This document shows, piece by piece, positions 22,801 through 35,203 of a stretch of DNA of 64,000 nucleotides (positions within the stretch are counted from its first letter, which is position 1; the number at the start of each line of letters is the position of its first letter). The translations under genes and the position numbers were made by a program. Below the pieces are notes generated by a model. It had not been told where the DNA came from and did not search any database. It saw only the letters and a list, made by a program, of their open reading frames with translations. The stretch lies in NCBI GenBank assembly GCA_947685225.1, contig CANTUV010000037.1, forward strand, positions 29,593,001 through 29,657,000. The letters run 5' to 3'. This DNA is from Garcia nutans (lineage: Eukaryota; Streptophyta; Magnoliopsida; Malpighiales; Euphorbiaceae).

Positions 22801-23281
22801 AATATGTTGATTCAATTTCAGAGTTCTGGTTTTGGCGGCATGCCTAATAAATGTGAAAAAGTAACAGTCTAGCCGGGTTGAGGATCTCCTCGATTTAGTC
22901 GGGTTGACGGTCCAAGAAACTGGGTCTGTTACAGGTAACAGTCTAGCCGGGTTGAGGATCTCTTCAATTTGAGTTGAATTGAGGTCCAAGAGACTGGGTC
23001 TGTTACACTATGAAAATTGTGAATATGAAATATATAAATAGTAACAGTCTAGTCGGGTTGAGGATCTCCTCGATTTAGTCGGGTTGATGATCCAAGAGAC
23101 TGGGTCTGTTACAGGTAACAGTCTAGCCGGGTTGAGGATCTCCTCAAGCTTGTTGAGTTGATGGTCCAAGAGACTGGGTCTGTTACCCTATCCATGGATA
23201 GAGAGATATGTATATTGCCTACGGGCTTGATTATTGTGATTATGGACCAAAGCAGCAACTCTGAACTTTGAATATCATATT
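22801..23281 (+). repeat. Inverted-repeat cassette, GTAACAG type, LTR E1
   Basis: Arms of 25 nt at 22801-22825 and 23257-23281, starting AATATG and ending CATATT. Inside are four GTAACAG...CTGTTAC-type modules and CTATCCATGGATAG (23188-23201). E2 and E3 carry the same cassette at 25663-26143 and 33216-33696. Confidence 0.75.
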
Positions 23282-23446
23282 AAATACTAGTTTGGGCCCA
23301 TAGGTGTCTGTTTTGAATGAGCATAATGGATGATGATATGAGAATTGAATTAATGAGATGCAACATTTATAAGTATGATCTTCATTGGTTGAATGCATAT
23401 CATTGATATATATATATATTGCATAATTGCATCATGGTTTGTACCA

Positions 23447-23484
23447 CTGAGTTGTTGGCTCAGCGCGATTGTGGTTCATCGCGC
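23447..23484 (+). repeat. Double hairpin, LTR E1
   Basis: The first stem is CTGAG/CTCAG here instead of CTAAG/CTTAG, changed on both sides. The second stem GCGCGAT/ATCGCGC is perfect. Copies are at 26313-26350 (E2) and 33862-33899 (E3). Confidence 0.78.
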
Positions 23485-23805
23485 AGGTGATAGGGTTGAT
23501 AGGTTTGAGACGGAGGATTCTTCTAGACCTTGTTGAGTTTATGCTTGAAGAGTTGGGCTAGAGCTTAAAGATCAGAGAGTCAAGCTGCCAATCATGTATA
23601 TATTCTATGTTTTGTATATTTTGATTTTTTTATGTATTTGAACTTGTAAAAGTTTGTAATAACTTCCGCTGCGGATTACTAAACGTTTTATATAGTGTCT
23701 TTTGTATTTCTTTTAAATGTTGAGATTTGTTTCACTTATTTTTAAAGATATGATTTGTGTATTTTTAAACTGTGGCATTTTCTATATTCAGTATACGTAT
23801 TTTAC

Positions 23806-24041
23806 ATTTGAAGTTAGTTCGGATCTGACATTTGAAGAAGAACCAATCGCTATTTTGGCACACGAAGTAAAAGAGTTGAGAAATAAGAGAGTGCCATTGG
23901 TGAAGGTTCTATGGAAGAATCATGGTAGAGAAAAGGCAACTTGGGAAAGTGAGCAAGCAATGCGAGATCAATATCCTCAATTTTTTCGGACTTGATATCA
24001 GGTAATTTCGAGGACGAAATTTCTTTTTAGAGGGGGAGAAT
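23806..24041 (+). pseudogene. Remnant of E's first internal region: pol tail, hairpin, polypurine tract
   Basis: From 23808 the sequence is the same as 31361 onward: the C-terminal chromodomain coding end (DLTFEEEPIAILAHEVKE to the stop at 23993-23995), then the AATTTCG hairpin and AGAGGGGGAGAA. It starts abruptly after LTR E1 at a short shared TTGAAG-like motif, so several kilobases were deleted by illegitimate recombination. Confidence 0.88.
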
Positions 24042-26719
24042 TGTAATATCCCAAAATATACCCTAGATGTTTTGGCTTTATTGTTGTTTAATATTTGGAA
24101 GAGAAAAGGGTTTTTAGAGAGAGTGTATATGTTGTGTATATTAGAATATATACAACATATACACAAGTCATTGGAAAGTCAAAAGGATGATAGTGGAAGA
24201 AGATATTTTGTGTTTTTGAATTTAATAATTAAATAATAAGGAAATTAATTGAGTGGAAGAGATTAAATGGGATTAGTTTAATATTATAATTGCTTGGTAG
24301 AGAGGGTTTTAAGGAAAAGGAGGTTGACTTTGTGTTTCTCTTTCTTCTTTCTTTCTTCCTTGCCGTGGCTCATCTTCATCTCCTTCCTTTGCTTTTGTTT
24401 TGGCCGGCTAACAAAGAGACAAGAGAACAAGGGAGAGATTTGAACCTCTAAACTCAAGATCTAAGGAAGATTTCAAGAGATCAAGTTGAAAAGTTAAGGG
24501 TTTCTTCATCCTTGGTGAGTTCTTCACTTGACTCTTTGATTTCTTTGAGTTTTTGAGTTGAGTTTGTGGATGGTATGTGTTTATGTTTGTTTAAGATGGG
24601 TTTAAGAGTGTTTGGGTAACTGATTTCTTATTTTGGGGATGGATTGAAGGAAAGAGTAAGGTGTTGGAAGTGATTGTTTTGTGGTTGTGTTTTAGGTTTT
24701 TGGTGATAATTTTGAATTGTGTTAGAAGTATGTTTTTAGTTGTTTTGGTGTATTTGTAAGTTTGTTGTGATTTTTGGGTATGTTGAGATGACTTTGATTG
24801 AAGTGGATTTTGGTGAAAGGAAGTGCTTTGTTGATTGTGTTGTTGTTTTGGCCGGAATCTGGGTTTTTGGCCTGACACGCCCAAGGGCACGTCCAGGATT
24901 TTGGGCGTGTTGATGGTTATGTATTTTGGATGAGTGACACGAGCAGTGACACGCCCAGGATACTGAGCGTGTCATAGCGTCTGTGTGGCAGTAGGATTGG
25001 CACGGCCAGTAACACGCCCGTGTTATTGAGCGTGTCATAGCCACTGTGTTTTTGGGGAATTGACACGGCAATGAGCACGCTCATGATGTTGGACGTGTCA
25101 ATGTTGTTGAGAGGCAGAATGTATTACATGCCCAGGAACACGCTCGTGTTGTTGAGCGTGTAAAAGCTTCTGTGTTGTGGAGTTAGGGCACGGTCAGGGA
25201 CACCCCCGTGTTATTGAGCATGTCAAGTTTAGAGTTTGCCCTAGTTGGTTCTTAGCCTTATGATCTTATGTGGGTTTCATCTTCCTTTTGGAATAGGTTG
25301 TGAAGAAGGTGAATTACCCTAATTCAAGAAGTGAAAGATTATTGGAGGAAGAAGTGTTTATTATTGTGAGGGTTGCATTTAAGGTAAGTACAAACATTGC
25401 ATTGTTTCATACATCCATTTGATGTGGCATTGTTGATATATATATGAATAATTTGACATTTTGTACATTGTGAATCTTATGGAATGTAATGTGCTATATG
25501 TATGATGATGAATTGTCTTGATGTGAATGGAGATGTAATAAAACCATTGTTGTTGGCTATGGTTATGCAAATGAAATTGATAAGGCATGATTGCCTATTT
25601 GAGTATGAGATATGATTTGAGAAAGAGATTGATAAAGAGGCAAATGAAATAACTGTATGTTTAATATGTTGATTCAATTTCAGAGTTCTGGTTTTGGCGG
25701 CATGCCTAATAAATGTGAAAAAGTAACAGTCTAGCCGGGTTGAGGATCTCCTCGATTTAGTCGGGTTGACGGTCCAAGAAACTGGGTCTGTTACAGGTAA
25801 CAGTCTAGCCGGGTTGAGGATCTCTTCAATTTGAGTTGAATTGAGGTCCAAGAGACTGGGTCTGTTACACTATGAAAATTGTGAATATGAAATATATAAA
25901 TAGTAACAGTCTAGTCGGGTTGAGGATCTCCTCGATTTAGTCGGGTTGATGATCCAAGAGACTGGGTCTGTTACAGGTAACAGTCTAGCCGGGTTGAGGA
26001 TCTCCTCAAGCTTGTTGAGTTGATGGTCCAAGAGACTGGGTCTGTTACCCTATCCATGGATAGAGAGATATGTATATTGCCTACGGGCTTGATTATTGTG
26101 ATTATGGACCAAAGCAGCAACTCTGAACTTTGAATATCATATTAAATACTAGTTTGGGCCCATAGGTGTCTGTTTTGAATGAGTATAATGGATGATGATA
26201 TGAGTATTGAATTAATGAGATGCAACATTGATAAGTATTATCTTCATTGGTTGAATGCATATCATTGATATATATATATATATATTGCATAATTCCATCA
26301 TGGTTTGTACCACTGAGTTGTTGGCTCAGCGCGATTGTGGTTCATCGCGCAGGTGATAGGGTTGATAGGTTTGAGACGGAGGATTCTTCTAGACCTAGTT
26401 GAGTTTTTGCTTGAAGAGTTGGGCTAGAGCTTAAAGATCAGAGAGTCAAGCTGCCAATCATGTATATATTCTATGTTTTGTATATTTTGATTTTTTTATG
26501 TATTTGAACTTGTAAAAGTTTGTAATAACTTCCGCTGCGGATTACTAAACGTTTTATATAGTGTCTTTTGTATTTCTTTTAAATGTTGAGATTTGTTTCA
26601 CTTATTTTTAAAGATATGATTTGTGTATTTTTAAACTGTGGCATTTTCTATATTCAGTATACGTATTTTACGATCGTATGAGCATGCTTGGTACGTATAC
26701 GGGATATAGGGGTGTTACA
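24042..26719 (+). repeat. LTR E2 (mosaic)
   Basis: TGTAATATCC...GGTGTTACA, 2678 bp, followed by the primer-binding site. Up to about 24535 its variants match E3 (the 21-nt deletion, TTCACTTGACTC). From about 24625 they match E1 (TTTCTTATTTTGG). A block at about 26180-26420 has several variants shared by neither. Confidence 0.9.
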
Positions 26720-26726
26720 GTTATTT

Positions 26727-26738
26727 TGGTATCAGAGC
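26727..26738 (+). promoter_or_regulatory. Primer-binding site, initiator Met tRNA
   Basis: TGGTATCAGAGC, complementary to the 3' end of plant initiator methionine tRNA and the usual primer for this retrotransposon group, lies 7 bases after the LTR end. Confidence 0.9.
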
Positions 26739-26892
26739 CTAGGTTTGAGATTCTCAATCTAGGACAAGTGTAAGAAAAAAAAAGAATACTTTGATTTTCA
26801 AAAGTGGATTTTCGAATAAAATACATGGTTGGTATTGGCAGTCTCTGATCTTTTTGAGGTGTATTCTGCTGTGTTTGCAGATATAGGTTATA

Positions 26893-29800
26893 ATGGATCC
26901 TCATTCACGTCAATCTGTTGAGGGTAGTGCTTAGAGTGTAGCTCCAGATGATGTTTTAGATGGAGCTAGAGTGGATAGAACTGGAGAGGTACCTGTTTCT
27001 GTGTCTGGGAGACCAGCTGGTGAGGAGGTTCCTCCAGTTTGGCTTAGGCATATGGTTGATTTATTGAGGCAGGCACCAGTGCAACCACCGCCACCCCCAC
27101 CCCAGCCAATGGTACCAGTGAGACAGTATGATAAATTAAGAAAGTATGGAGCAGAAGATTTTCTGGGTACTGTTGATCCAGCGGTAGCTGAGCAGTGGCT
27201 GGATAAGGTTCAAAGAATTTTCATTCAGTTGCAAGCCACTCCAGCAGAAAATTTTGATTATGCCAGATCACTGTTGCAGAAGGATGCTTATGATTGGTGG
27301 AAGACAGTTCTGCATGCTATGGATGATCCACCAACATTATCCTACAGTGATTTTCTACGAGAGTTTGAGCTGAAATATACTCCGAGGGAGTATAAAGATG
27401 TGAAGAAGATGGAGTTTCTGACCTTGAGGCAAGATCACCGGTCTGTTACAGAGTATGAGCTAGAGTTCATCCAGTTGAGCCACTACGCTGGGGGAATTAT
27501 TTCTGATGAGATCGACCGGTGTAGAAGGTTTTAGGAGGGGTTGAGACCCTCAATTATGTGTCTTGTGGCCGGTTCGAGATATCAGGATTTTTCCCAGCTT
27601 GTTACAGCAGCTAGAAGTGTGGAGAGAGCTCAAAATATTGCAGCAGCTGCTACAGAGGAGGAGACCAGGGTTAGGAGACCCCAGTTTGAGGCAGGGTCTT
27701 CATCTGTGAAGAGAGGTAGGGGAAGTTTTGTTCCCAGGATCAGTCGGAGTCAGAGGCAGGCTGGTAGGTCAGTTCAGTTGCAGAGACCGAGATCGAGACA
27801 TACAGTTTCAGTAGCGAGTGCTCCGACTCCTGTAGTTCAGAGATCCCTTCTACCTGTGTGTGCTCAGTGTGGAGGGTCACATAGAGGTGCTTGTTGGCAG
27901 AGTAGTGGACCAGCTGTGTGCTTCAGATGTGGTTCTCCATATCATTTTATTAGAGAGTGTCCAGAAATGCAAGAGCAGAGGCCGGCAGATTTTGCAGTTT
28001 CTCGACCTAGTGTCAGAGGAGGTCGAGGGGGCAGAAGTTTCACCAGAGGGGGTAGACCTGGGTATAGTCGTAGAGGAGGATCTTCATCCAGGGATAATAG
28101 GCCAGATGAGGCTGGGCCTTCTCAACAAGTATATGTGATGCAAAGACAACCAGATGCTTCTGCAGTCATTGTTGGTACTTTCTCTTTATTTGGCATTTCA
28201 GTTCTTGCTTTAATTGATCCAGGCTCAACTCATTCATATATTAGTGCATCTATTTTGCCTGTGTCTGAAATGCATTCTGTGTCCCTAGGATTTGATGTGT
28301 TGGTGACAAATCCGTTAGGGCATAGTGTGGTTGTTAGCAAGGTGCACCGGGATGGTGCAGTTGTGGTACAAGGTGAGGAGTTTTGTGGAGACTTGATTGA
28401 AATGCCTTTTAAAGAGTATGACTTGATTTTGGGCATGGACTGGTTGTCTAGGCATGGAGTTGTGGTAGATTGTGAAAAGAAATGTGTCACTTTGAGAACT
28501 TTTGATGGTAGGAGTGTAATGGTGTCCAGTGAGCAGAGACAGCTTGCATCCTTGTTTGTATCAACTGTAACAGCTAGAAGGTTGATTAGAAAAGGGTGTG
28601 ATGCTTACCTTGCTCATGTTGTGGATACTAGAGTAGGGGGTTCTCAACTTAATGATATTACCACAGTTGCAGATTTTCCAGACGTGTTTCCAGAGGAGTT
28701 GCCAGGGTTGCCAGCTGAGAGAGAGGTTGAGTTTGGTATCGATTTGTTGCCTAGTACCACTCCCATCACTATCACTCCTTATCGCATGGCACCTGCTGAA
28801 TTGAGAGAATTGAAGGTGCAGTTACAGGAGTTGATGGATAAAGGATTTATTCGCCCCAGTGTTTCTCCTTGGGGAGCTCCTGTATTGTTTGTGAAGAAGA
28901 AGGATGGTACCATGAGGTTATGCATTGATTATAGGCAATTGAACAAAGTAACTATTAAGAATAAATATCCTTTGCCTAGGATTGATGATCTCTTTGATCA
29001 ATTGAAGGGAGCATCAGTGTTTTCCAAGATTGATTTGAGATCAGGGTACCATCAGTTGAAAGTGAGAGCTGAAGATGTTCCTAAGACAGCCTTCCGCACC
29101 AGGTATGGGCATTATGAGTTTTTAGTAATGCCTTTTGGGTTGACGAATGCACCTGCAGCTTTCATGGATTTGATGAATAGGGTGTTTAGACCCTATCTGG
29201 ACCAATTTGTGGTGGTTTTTATTGATGATATCTTGGTGTATTCACGTAATGAGGAGGAACATGACAAGCATTTACGGATTGTGTTGCAGATATTGAGAGA
29301 GAAATAGCTGTATGCTAAATTATCAAAGTGTGAGTTTTGGCTTAACCAAGTGACTTTTCTTGGTCATATTATTTCAGCAGATGGTATTAGAGTTGATCCA
29401 AGTAAAATTAAAGCTATTTTGAATTGGAGTCCACCAAAGTCTGTGACAGAAGTTAGAAGTTTTCTGGGTTTGGCAGGCTATTATCGACTCTTTGTGAAAG
29501 GTTTTTCTTTGATAGCCACTCCACTCACCCGATTGCTCCGGAAAGGATTTAGATTTGTGTGGACGGATCAATGTCAATCTAGCTTTGAGCAGTTGAAAGA
29601 GATGTTGACTCAAGCACCTGTTCTTACTTTACCCGTGGAAGATAAACCATATGTGATTTTCAATGATGCTTCACATAGTGGTTTAGGGTGTGTGTTGATG
29701 CAAGAGGGTAAAGTTATAGCTTATGCTTCTCGGCAGTTGAAGCTGCATGAGCTTAACTATCCGACTCATGATTTGGAGTTGGCGGCTATAGTGTTTGCTT

Positions 29801-31548
29801 TGAAGATTTGGCGCCACTATTTGTATGGAGAGAAATGTTTTATCTATACAGATCACAAAAGTTTGAAATATTTGGGTGTTCAGAAGGAGCTAAATCTTCA
29901 GCAAAGACGATGGTTAGAACTGATTAAAGACTATGACTGTTTGATTGATTACCATCCAGGTAAGGCAAATGTTGTTGCTGATGCCTTATGTCGGAAATCT
30001 TTAGCAGTTTTGGCTGTTTATCCGCTCTCGTTGCTTGTTGAGTTGAGAGCGTTGCATGCTAGTTTTGAAGTATGTAATGATGGTGCATTATTAGCTCAGC
30101 TGTAGTTGAGACCAGTATTGTTGGATCAGATAAAGGAGGCTCAATTGGCGGATAAGAAAATTTAGAAGATTGTTTCAGATTGCCGAAGTGGAGAGAGCCG
30201 AGATTTTCTTGTGAAAAGTGATGGTAGTCTTTGGTTCAAGGATAGGTTGTGTGTTTCTGATGATGATAGTTTGAAAAGGATTATTTTGGAAGAAGCACAT
30301 CAATGAGTTTTTGCTATACATCCGGGGAGTACAAAGATGTACCATGATTTGAGACAGTATTATTGGTGGTCTGGTATGAAGAGAGACATAGAGGAATTTG
30401 TATCCAAATGTCTCACTTGTCAAAGGGTAAAAGCTGAGCATCAAGTTCCAACAGGGTTGCTTCAACCTTTAACAGTGCCTGAATGGAAATGGGAGAGGGT
30501 AACAATGGATTTTGTATCAGGGTTGCCATTGACTCAGAGTAAGCATGATGCTATTTGGGTGATTGTGTATCGGTTAACAAAGACAGCTCATTTTCTTCCT
30601 GTTCGGATGGATTATTCCCTTGAGAAGTGAGCTGAGCTGTATATCCGTGAGATTGTGAAGTTGCATGGAGTCCCGATTTCTTTAGTGTCTGATCGAGATC
30701 CCCGGTTCACTTCAAGGTTTTGGAAGAGTTTCCATGGGGCTATGGGTTCTCGATTGCACTTTAGTACTGCATTTCATCCACAGACAGACGGGCAGTCTGA
30801 GAGAGTGATACAGATTATTGAGGATATGTTGAGAAGCTGTGTCATTGATTTCTCTGGAAGTTGGGACAGATTGTTACCACTTGTGGAATTTGCTTACAAC
30901 AACAGTCACCAATCAAGCATTGGTATGGCACCATTTGAGGCCTTGTATGGTAGACGTTGTAGAACGCCCTTATGTTGGAATGAAACTGGTGAAGGTAAGT
31001 TAATTGGTCCTGATTTGGTTAGAGAGACTGAAGAGAAAGTGATAATAATTCGGGGTCGATTGAAAGCAGCTTCAGACCGACAGAAATCCTATTCAGATTT
31101 GAAGAGGAGAGACATTGAGTATAATGTGGGAGATAAGGTATTTTTGAAAGTGTCTCCTTGGAAAAGGATATTGAGATTTGGTCGAAAAGGAAAACTGAGT
31201 CCTCGTTTTGTTGGACCATATGAGATATTGGAAAGGGTTGGACCAGTTGCGTATCGACTTGCTTTGCCGCCTGAATTGTGTAAAATCCATAATGTCTTCC
31301 ATGTTTCTATGTTAAGAAGGTATAGATCGGATCCATCTCATATCTTGCCAGTGGAATCCATTGAAGTTAGTTCGGATCTGACATTTGAAGAAGAACCAAT
31401 CGCTATTTTGGCACACGAAGTAAAAGAGTTGAGAAATAAGAGAGTGCCATTGGTGAAGGTTCTATGGAAGAATCATGGTAGAGAAAAGGCAACTTGGGAA
31501 AGTGAGCAAGCAATGCGAGATCAATATCCTCAATTTTTTCGGACTTGA
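26893..31548 (+). pseudogene. Element E gag-pol (Tekay chromovirus), seven in-frame stops
   Basis: A single gag-pol frame from ATG 26893 to TGA 31546-31548. In order: Retrotrans_gag (about 27115-27530), CCHC knuckle [14 protein letters not shown] (27919-27960), RG-rich spacer, protease (Asp of LIDPGSTHS at 28216), reverse transcriptase (FIDD at about 29218-29229, with the intact DLRSGYHQL), RNase H (DASHSG at 29665), integrase (zinc region about 30300-30430; Asp 30508, Asp 30691/30697, Glu 30799) and chromodomain (to 31545). Stops: TAG 26932, TAG 27532, TAG 29305, TAG 30103, TAG 30163, TGA 30304, TGA 30628. No frameshift is seen over 4.6 kb. In integrase, VIVYRLTK has Tyr where B has Asp. It encodes the particle protein and replication enzymes of a chromovirus, but cannot now make a full product. 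Confidence 0.94.
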
Positions 31549-31556
31549 TATCAGGT

Positions 31557-31593
31557 AATTTCGAGGACGAAATTTCTTTTTAGAGGGGGAGAA
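31557..31593 (+). promoter_or_regulatory. Hairpin and polypurine tract of E
   Basis: AATTTCG/CGAAATT stem with AGGA loop (31557-31574), then AGAGGGGGAGAA (31582-31593), just before LTR E3. Confidence 0.85.
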
Positions 31594-31594
31594 T

Positions 31595-34269
31595 TGTAAT
31601 ATCCCAAAATATACCCTAGATGTTTTGGCTTTATTGTTGTTTAATATTTGGAAGAGAAAAGGGTTTTTAGAGAGAGTGTATATGTTGTGTATATTAGAAT
31701 ATATACAACATATACACAAGTCATTGGAAAGTCAAAAGGATGATAGTGGAAGAAGATATTTTGTGTTTTTGAATTTAATAATTAAATAATAAGGAAATTA
31801 ATTGAGTGGAAGAGATTAAATGGGATTAGTTTAATATTATAATTGCTTGGTAGAGAGGGTTTTAAGGAAAAGGAGGTTGACTTTGTGTTTCTCTTTCTTC
31901 TTTCTTTCTTCCTTGCCGTGGCTCATCTTCATCTCCTTCCTTTGCTTTTGTTTTGGCCGGCTAACAAAGAGACAAGAGAACAAGGGAGAGATTTGAACCT
32001 CTAAACTCAAGATCTAAGGAAGATTTCAAGAGATCAAGTTGAAAAGTTAAGGGTTTCTTCATCCTTGGTGAGTTCTTCACTTGACTCTTTGATTTCTTTG
32101 AGTTTTTGAGTTGAGTTTGTGGATGGTATGTGTTTATGTTTGTTTAAGATGGGTTTAAGAGTGTTTGGGTAACTGATTTTTTGTTTTGGGGATGGATTGA
32201 AGGAAAGAGTAAGTTGTTGGAAGTGATTGTTTTGTGGTTGTGTTTTAGGTTTTTGGTGATGATTTTGAATTGTGTTAGAAGTATGTTTTTAGTTGTTTTG
32301 GTGTATTTGTAAGTTTGTTGTGATTTTTGGGTATGTTGAGATGACTTTGATTGAAGTGGATTTTGGTGAAAGGAAGTGCTTCGTTGATTGTGTTGTTGTT
32401 TTGGCCAGAATCTGGGTTTTTGGCCTGACATGCCCAAGGGCACGTCCAAGATTTTGGGCGTGTCGATGGTTATGTATTTTGGATGAGTGACACGAGCAGT
32501 GACACGCCCAGGATACTGAGCGTGTCATAGCATCTGTGTGGCAGTAGGATTGGCACGGCCAGTAACACGCCCGTGTTATTGAGCGTGTCATAGCCACTGT
32601 GTTTTTGGGGAATTGACACGGCCATGAGCATGCTCATGATGTTGGACGTGTCAATGTTGTTGAGAGGCAGAATGTATTACACGCCCAGGAACACGTCCGT
32701 GTTGTTGAGCGTGTAAAAGCTTCTGTGTTGTGGAGTTAGGGCACGGTCAGGGACATGCCCGTGTTGTTGAGCGTGTCAAGTTTAGAGTTTGCCCTAGTTG
32801 GTTCTTAGCCTTATGATCTTATGTGGGTTTCATCTTCCTTTTGGAATAGGTTGTGAAGAAGGTGAATTACCCTAATTCAAGAAGTGAAAGATTATTGGAG
32901 GAAGAAGTGTTTATTATTGTGAGGGTTGCATTTAAGGTAAGTACAAACATTTCATTGTTTCATACATCCATTTGATGTGGCATTGTTGATATATATATGA
33001 ATAATTTGACATTTTGTACATTGTGAATCTTATGGAATGTAATGTGCTATATGTATGATGATGAATTGTCTTGATGTGAATGGAGATGTAATAAAACCAT
33101 TGTTGTTGGCTATGGTTATGCAAATGAAATTGATAAGGCATGATTGCCTATTTGAGTATGAGATATGATTTGAGAAAGAGATTGATAAAGAGGCAAATGA
33201 AATAACTGTATGTTTAATATGTTGATTCAATTTCAGAGTTCTGGTTTTGGCGGCATGCCTAATAAATGTGAAAAAGTAACAGTCTAGCCGGGTTGAGGAT
33301 CTCCTCAATTTAGTCGGGTTGACGGTCCAAGAGAATGGGTCTGTTACAGGTAACAGTCTAGCCGGGTTGAGGATCTCTTCAATTTGAGTTGAATTGAGGT
33401 CCAAGAGACTGGGTCTGTTACACTATAAAAATTGTGAATATGAAATATATAAATAGTAACAGTCTAGCCGGGTTGAGGATCTCCTCGATTTAGTCGGGTT
33501 GATGGTCCAAGAGACTGGGTCTGTTACAGGTAACAGTCTAGCCGGGTTGAGGATCTCCTCAAGCTTGTTGAGTTGATGGTCCAAGAGACTGGGTCTGTTA
33601 CCCTATCCATGGATAGAGAGATATGTATATTGCCTACGGGCTTGATTATTGTGATTATGGACCAAAGCAGCAACTCTGAACTTTGAATATCATATTAAAT
33701 ACTAGTTTGGGCCCATAGGTGTCTGTTTTGAATGAGCATAATGGATGATGATATGAGAATTGAATTAATGAGATGCAACATTTATAAGTATGATCTTCAT
33801 TGGTTGAATGCATATCATTGATATATATATATATTGCATAATTGCATCATGGTTTGTACCACTGAGTTGTTGGCTCAGCGCGATTGTGGTTCATCGCGCA
33901 GGTGATAGGGTTGATAGGTTTGAGACGGAGGATTCTTCTAGACCTTGTTGAGTTTATGCTTGAAGAGTTGGGCTAGAGCTTAAAGATCAGAGAGTCAAGC
34001 TGCCAATCATGTATATATTCTATGTTTTGTATATTTTGATTTTTTTTATGTATTTGAACTTGTAAAAGTTTATAATAACTTCCACTGCGGATTACTAAAC
34101 GTTTTATATAGTGTCTTTTGTATTTCTTTTAAATGTTGAGATTTGTTTCACTTATTTTTAAAGATATGATTTGTGTATTTTTAAACTGTGGCATTTTCTA
34201 TATTCAGTATACGTATTTTACGATCGTATAAGCATGCTTGGTACGTATACGGGATATAGGGGTGTTACA
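31595..34269 (+). repeat. LTR E3 (3' LTR of the array)
   Basis: TGTAATATCC...GGTGTTACA, 2675 bp, followed by the target-site copy TACTT (34270-34274). It has the short deletion shared with E2 and private changes in the CACG array (ACATGCCC, ACGTCCAAG). Confidence 0.92.
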
Positions 34270-34274
34270 TACTT

Positions 34275-35203
34275 TAATTGAAAACATCTATCTATCTCAT
34301 GTCCTTGTGTCTGATGAAATTGACAGAAGGCTTTAGTATCAAAATTTGGTGGTAAAGGATTCGACAAAGGTCAAGGAGTCAATGACTGTAACAATCCTTT
34401 CTTCTATAGCTTATTAAAAACCCAAGACAATGGTTTTTCCATCTTTGAAAACTATCTTCAATTTTCTTGACCAATTGCATTGACATCCACTACTTTATGT
34501 GCACCTTGACTACCATACTGATAATTCTCCTTCTCATTCCTTCTTGCTAAAAAAATGGTTTTTCTCTCCTTGCCATTCTTCTATTTGTAAAGCAGCTTAG
34601 AGAAGGTATTTCAAATCTGTGATAAGAGCATAAGACATTCATTCACACATATTAGGTAGGACACCACTCACTATTATCCTAATCTGATTAGACTCATTTG
34701 GCCTCTTTTTAAGCAGTGCAACCTTATTTCTCTAGTTCTTCACATAGTCAACAAAATTCTCATTCTGCATTTGCCTGATTGATTCCACCTCCATTAGAAT
34801 CACTTCCAATTCAACATTGTACTCATATTGATGGATGCAAGATTTGTATAGCAAATTCCATTTCTTTTGAGTACTTTCCTTTAAGGTGTTGAACCAGTTT
34901 TGCATAATAGGATCTAATGAGAGCATGAAATACCTTAGAGTTTGAGCTTTAGTAGCTCTAGCAGATTGCAAGGTAGTGGTATACTACTTAACATGCATAT
35001 GAGGATTCCCTGTACTACTGTATTTAGCAAAAGTAGGCATCTTAAACTTGTAAGGAACTTCTTCATCTTGCTCAAATAGCTTGTCCACCTCTGACACCTA
35101 CTCAACCTTTAGCTTTTTTTCAAACTTCTTCTCTAAATCAACAATCGTTCTCTCCACATTTGAAGTTTCAGTCTTTTCCACAGTCACTTTCTTCATAGCC
35201 TTT
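34275..35203 (-). pseudogene. T1 gag, central piece
   Basis: On the minus strand from 35203: KKVTVEKTETSN, then YKFKMPTFAKY, SARATKAQTLRYFMLSLDP, WFNTLKESTQKKWNLLYK and MEVESIRQMQNENFVDYVKN, the Retrotrans_gag domain of Tat-type elements, matching T3 gag. Stops after KVE, before YTTT (near 34972) and after YVKN (near 34730) break it. The part nearest 34275 should hold the zinc-knuckle region. It is cut on the left by E (34269) and on the right by T3 (35204). Confidence 0.85.

Larger units (their letters stand above)
21159..23805 (+). repeat. LTR E1, lacking its last ~65 bp
   Basis: Starts TGTAATATCC and stops at TATTTTAC (23805), where pol sequence follows directly. It keeps about 21 nt (near 21210-21230) that are absent from E2 and E3. 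It contains a donor at 21653, the CACG array (22012-22362), the exon candidate (22435-22521), the cassette (22801-23281) and the double hairpin (23447-23484). Confidence 0.88.
21159..34269 (+). mobile_element. Tekay array E: LTR - deleted interior - LTR - interior - LTR
   Basis: The whole 13.1 kb block is flanked by one perfect 5-bp target duplication, TACTT (21154-21158 and 34270-34274), inside T1 gag. It holds three LTRs and two internal regions, the first reduced to the last 0.2 kb of pol. One insertion followed by unequal recombination between LTRs, then an internal deletion, explains this better than separate insertions. Confidence 0.9.

Noticed and set aside
22861..23187. CRISPR-like repeats
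   Set aside because: Repeats are degenerate hairpin modules inside a plant LTR, with no uniform spacers.
26727..26739. tRNA gene fragment
   Set aside because: Only the 3'-end complement of a tRNA is present at the LTR edge; it is a primer-binding site.
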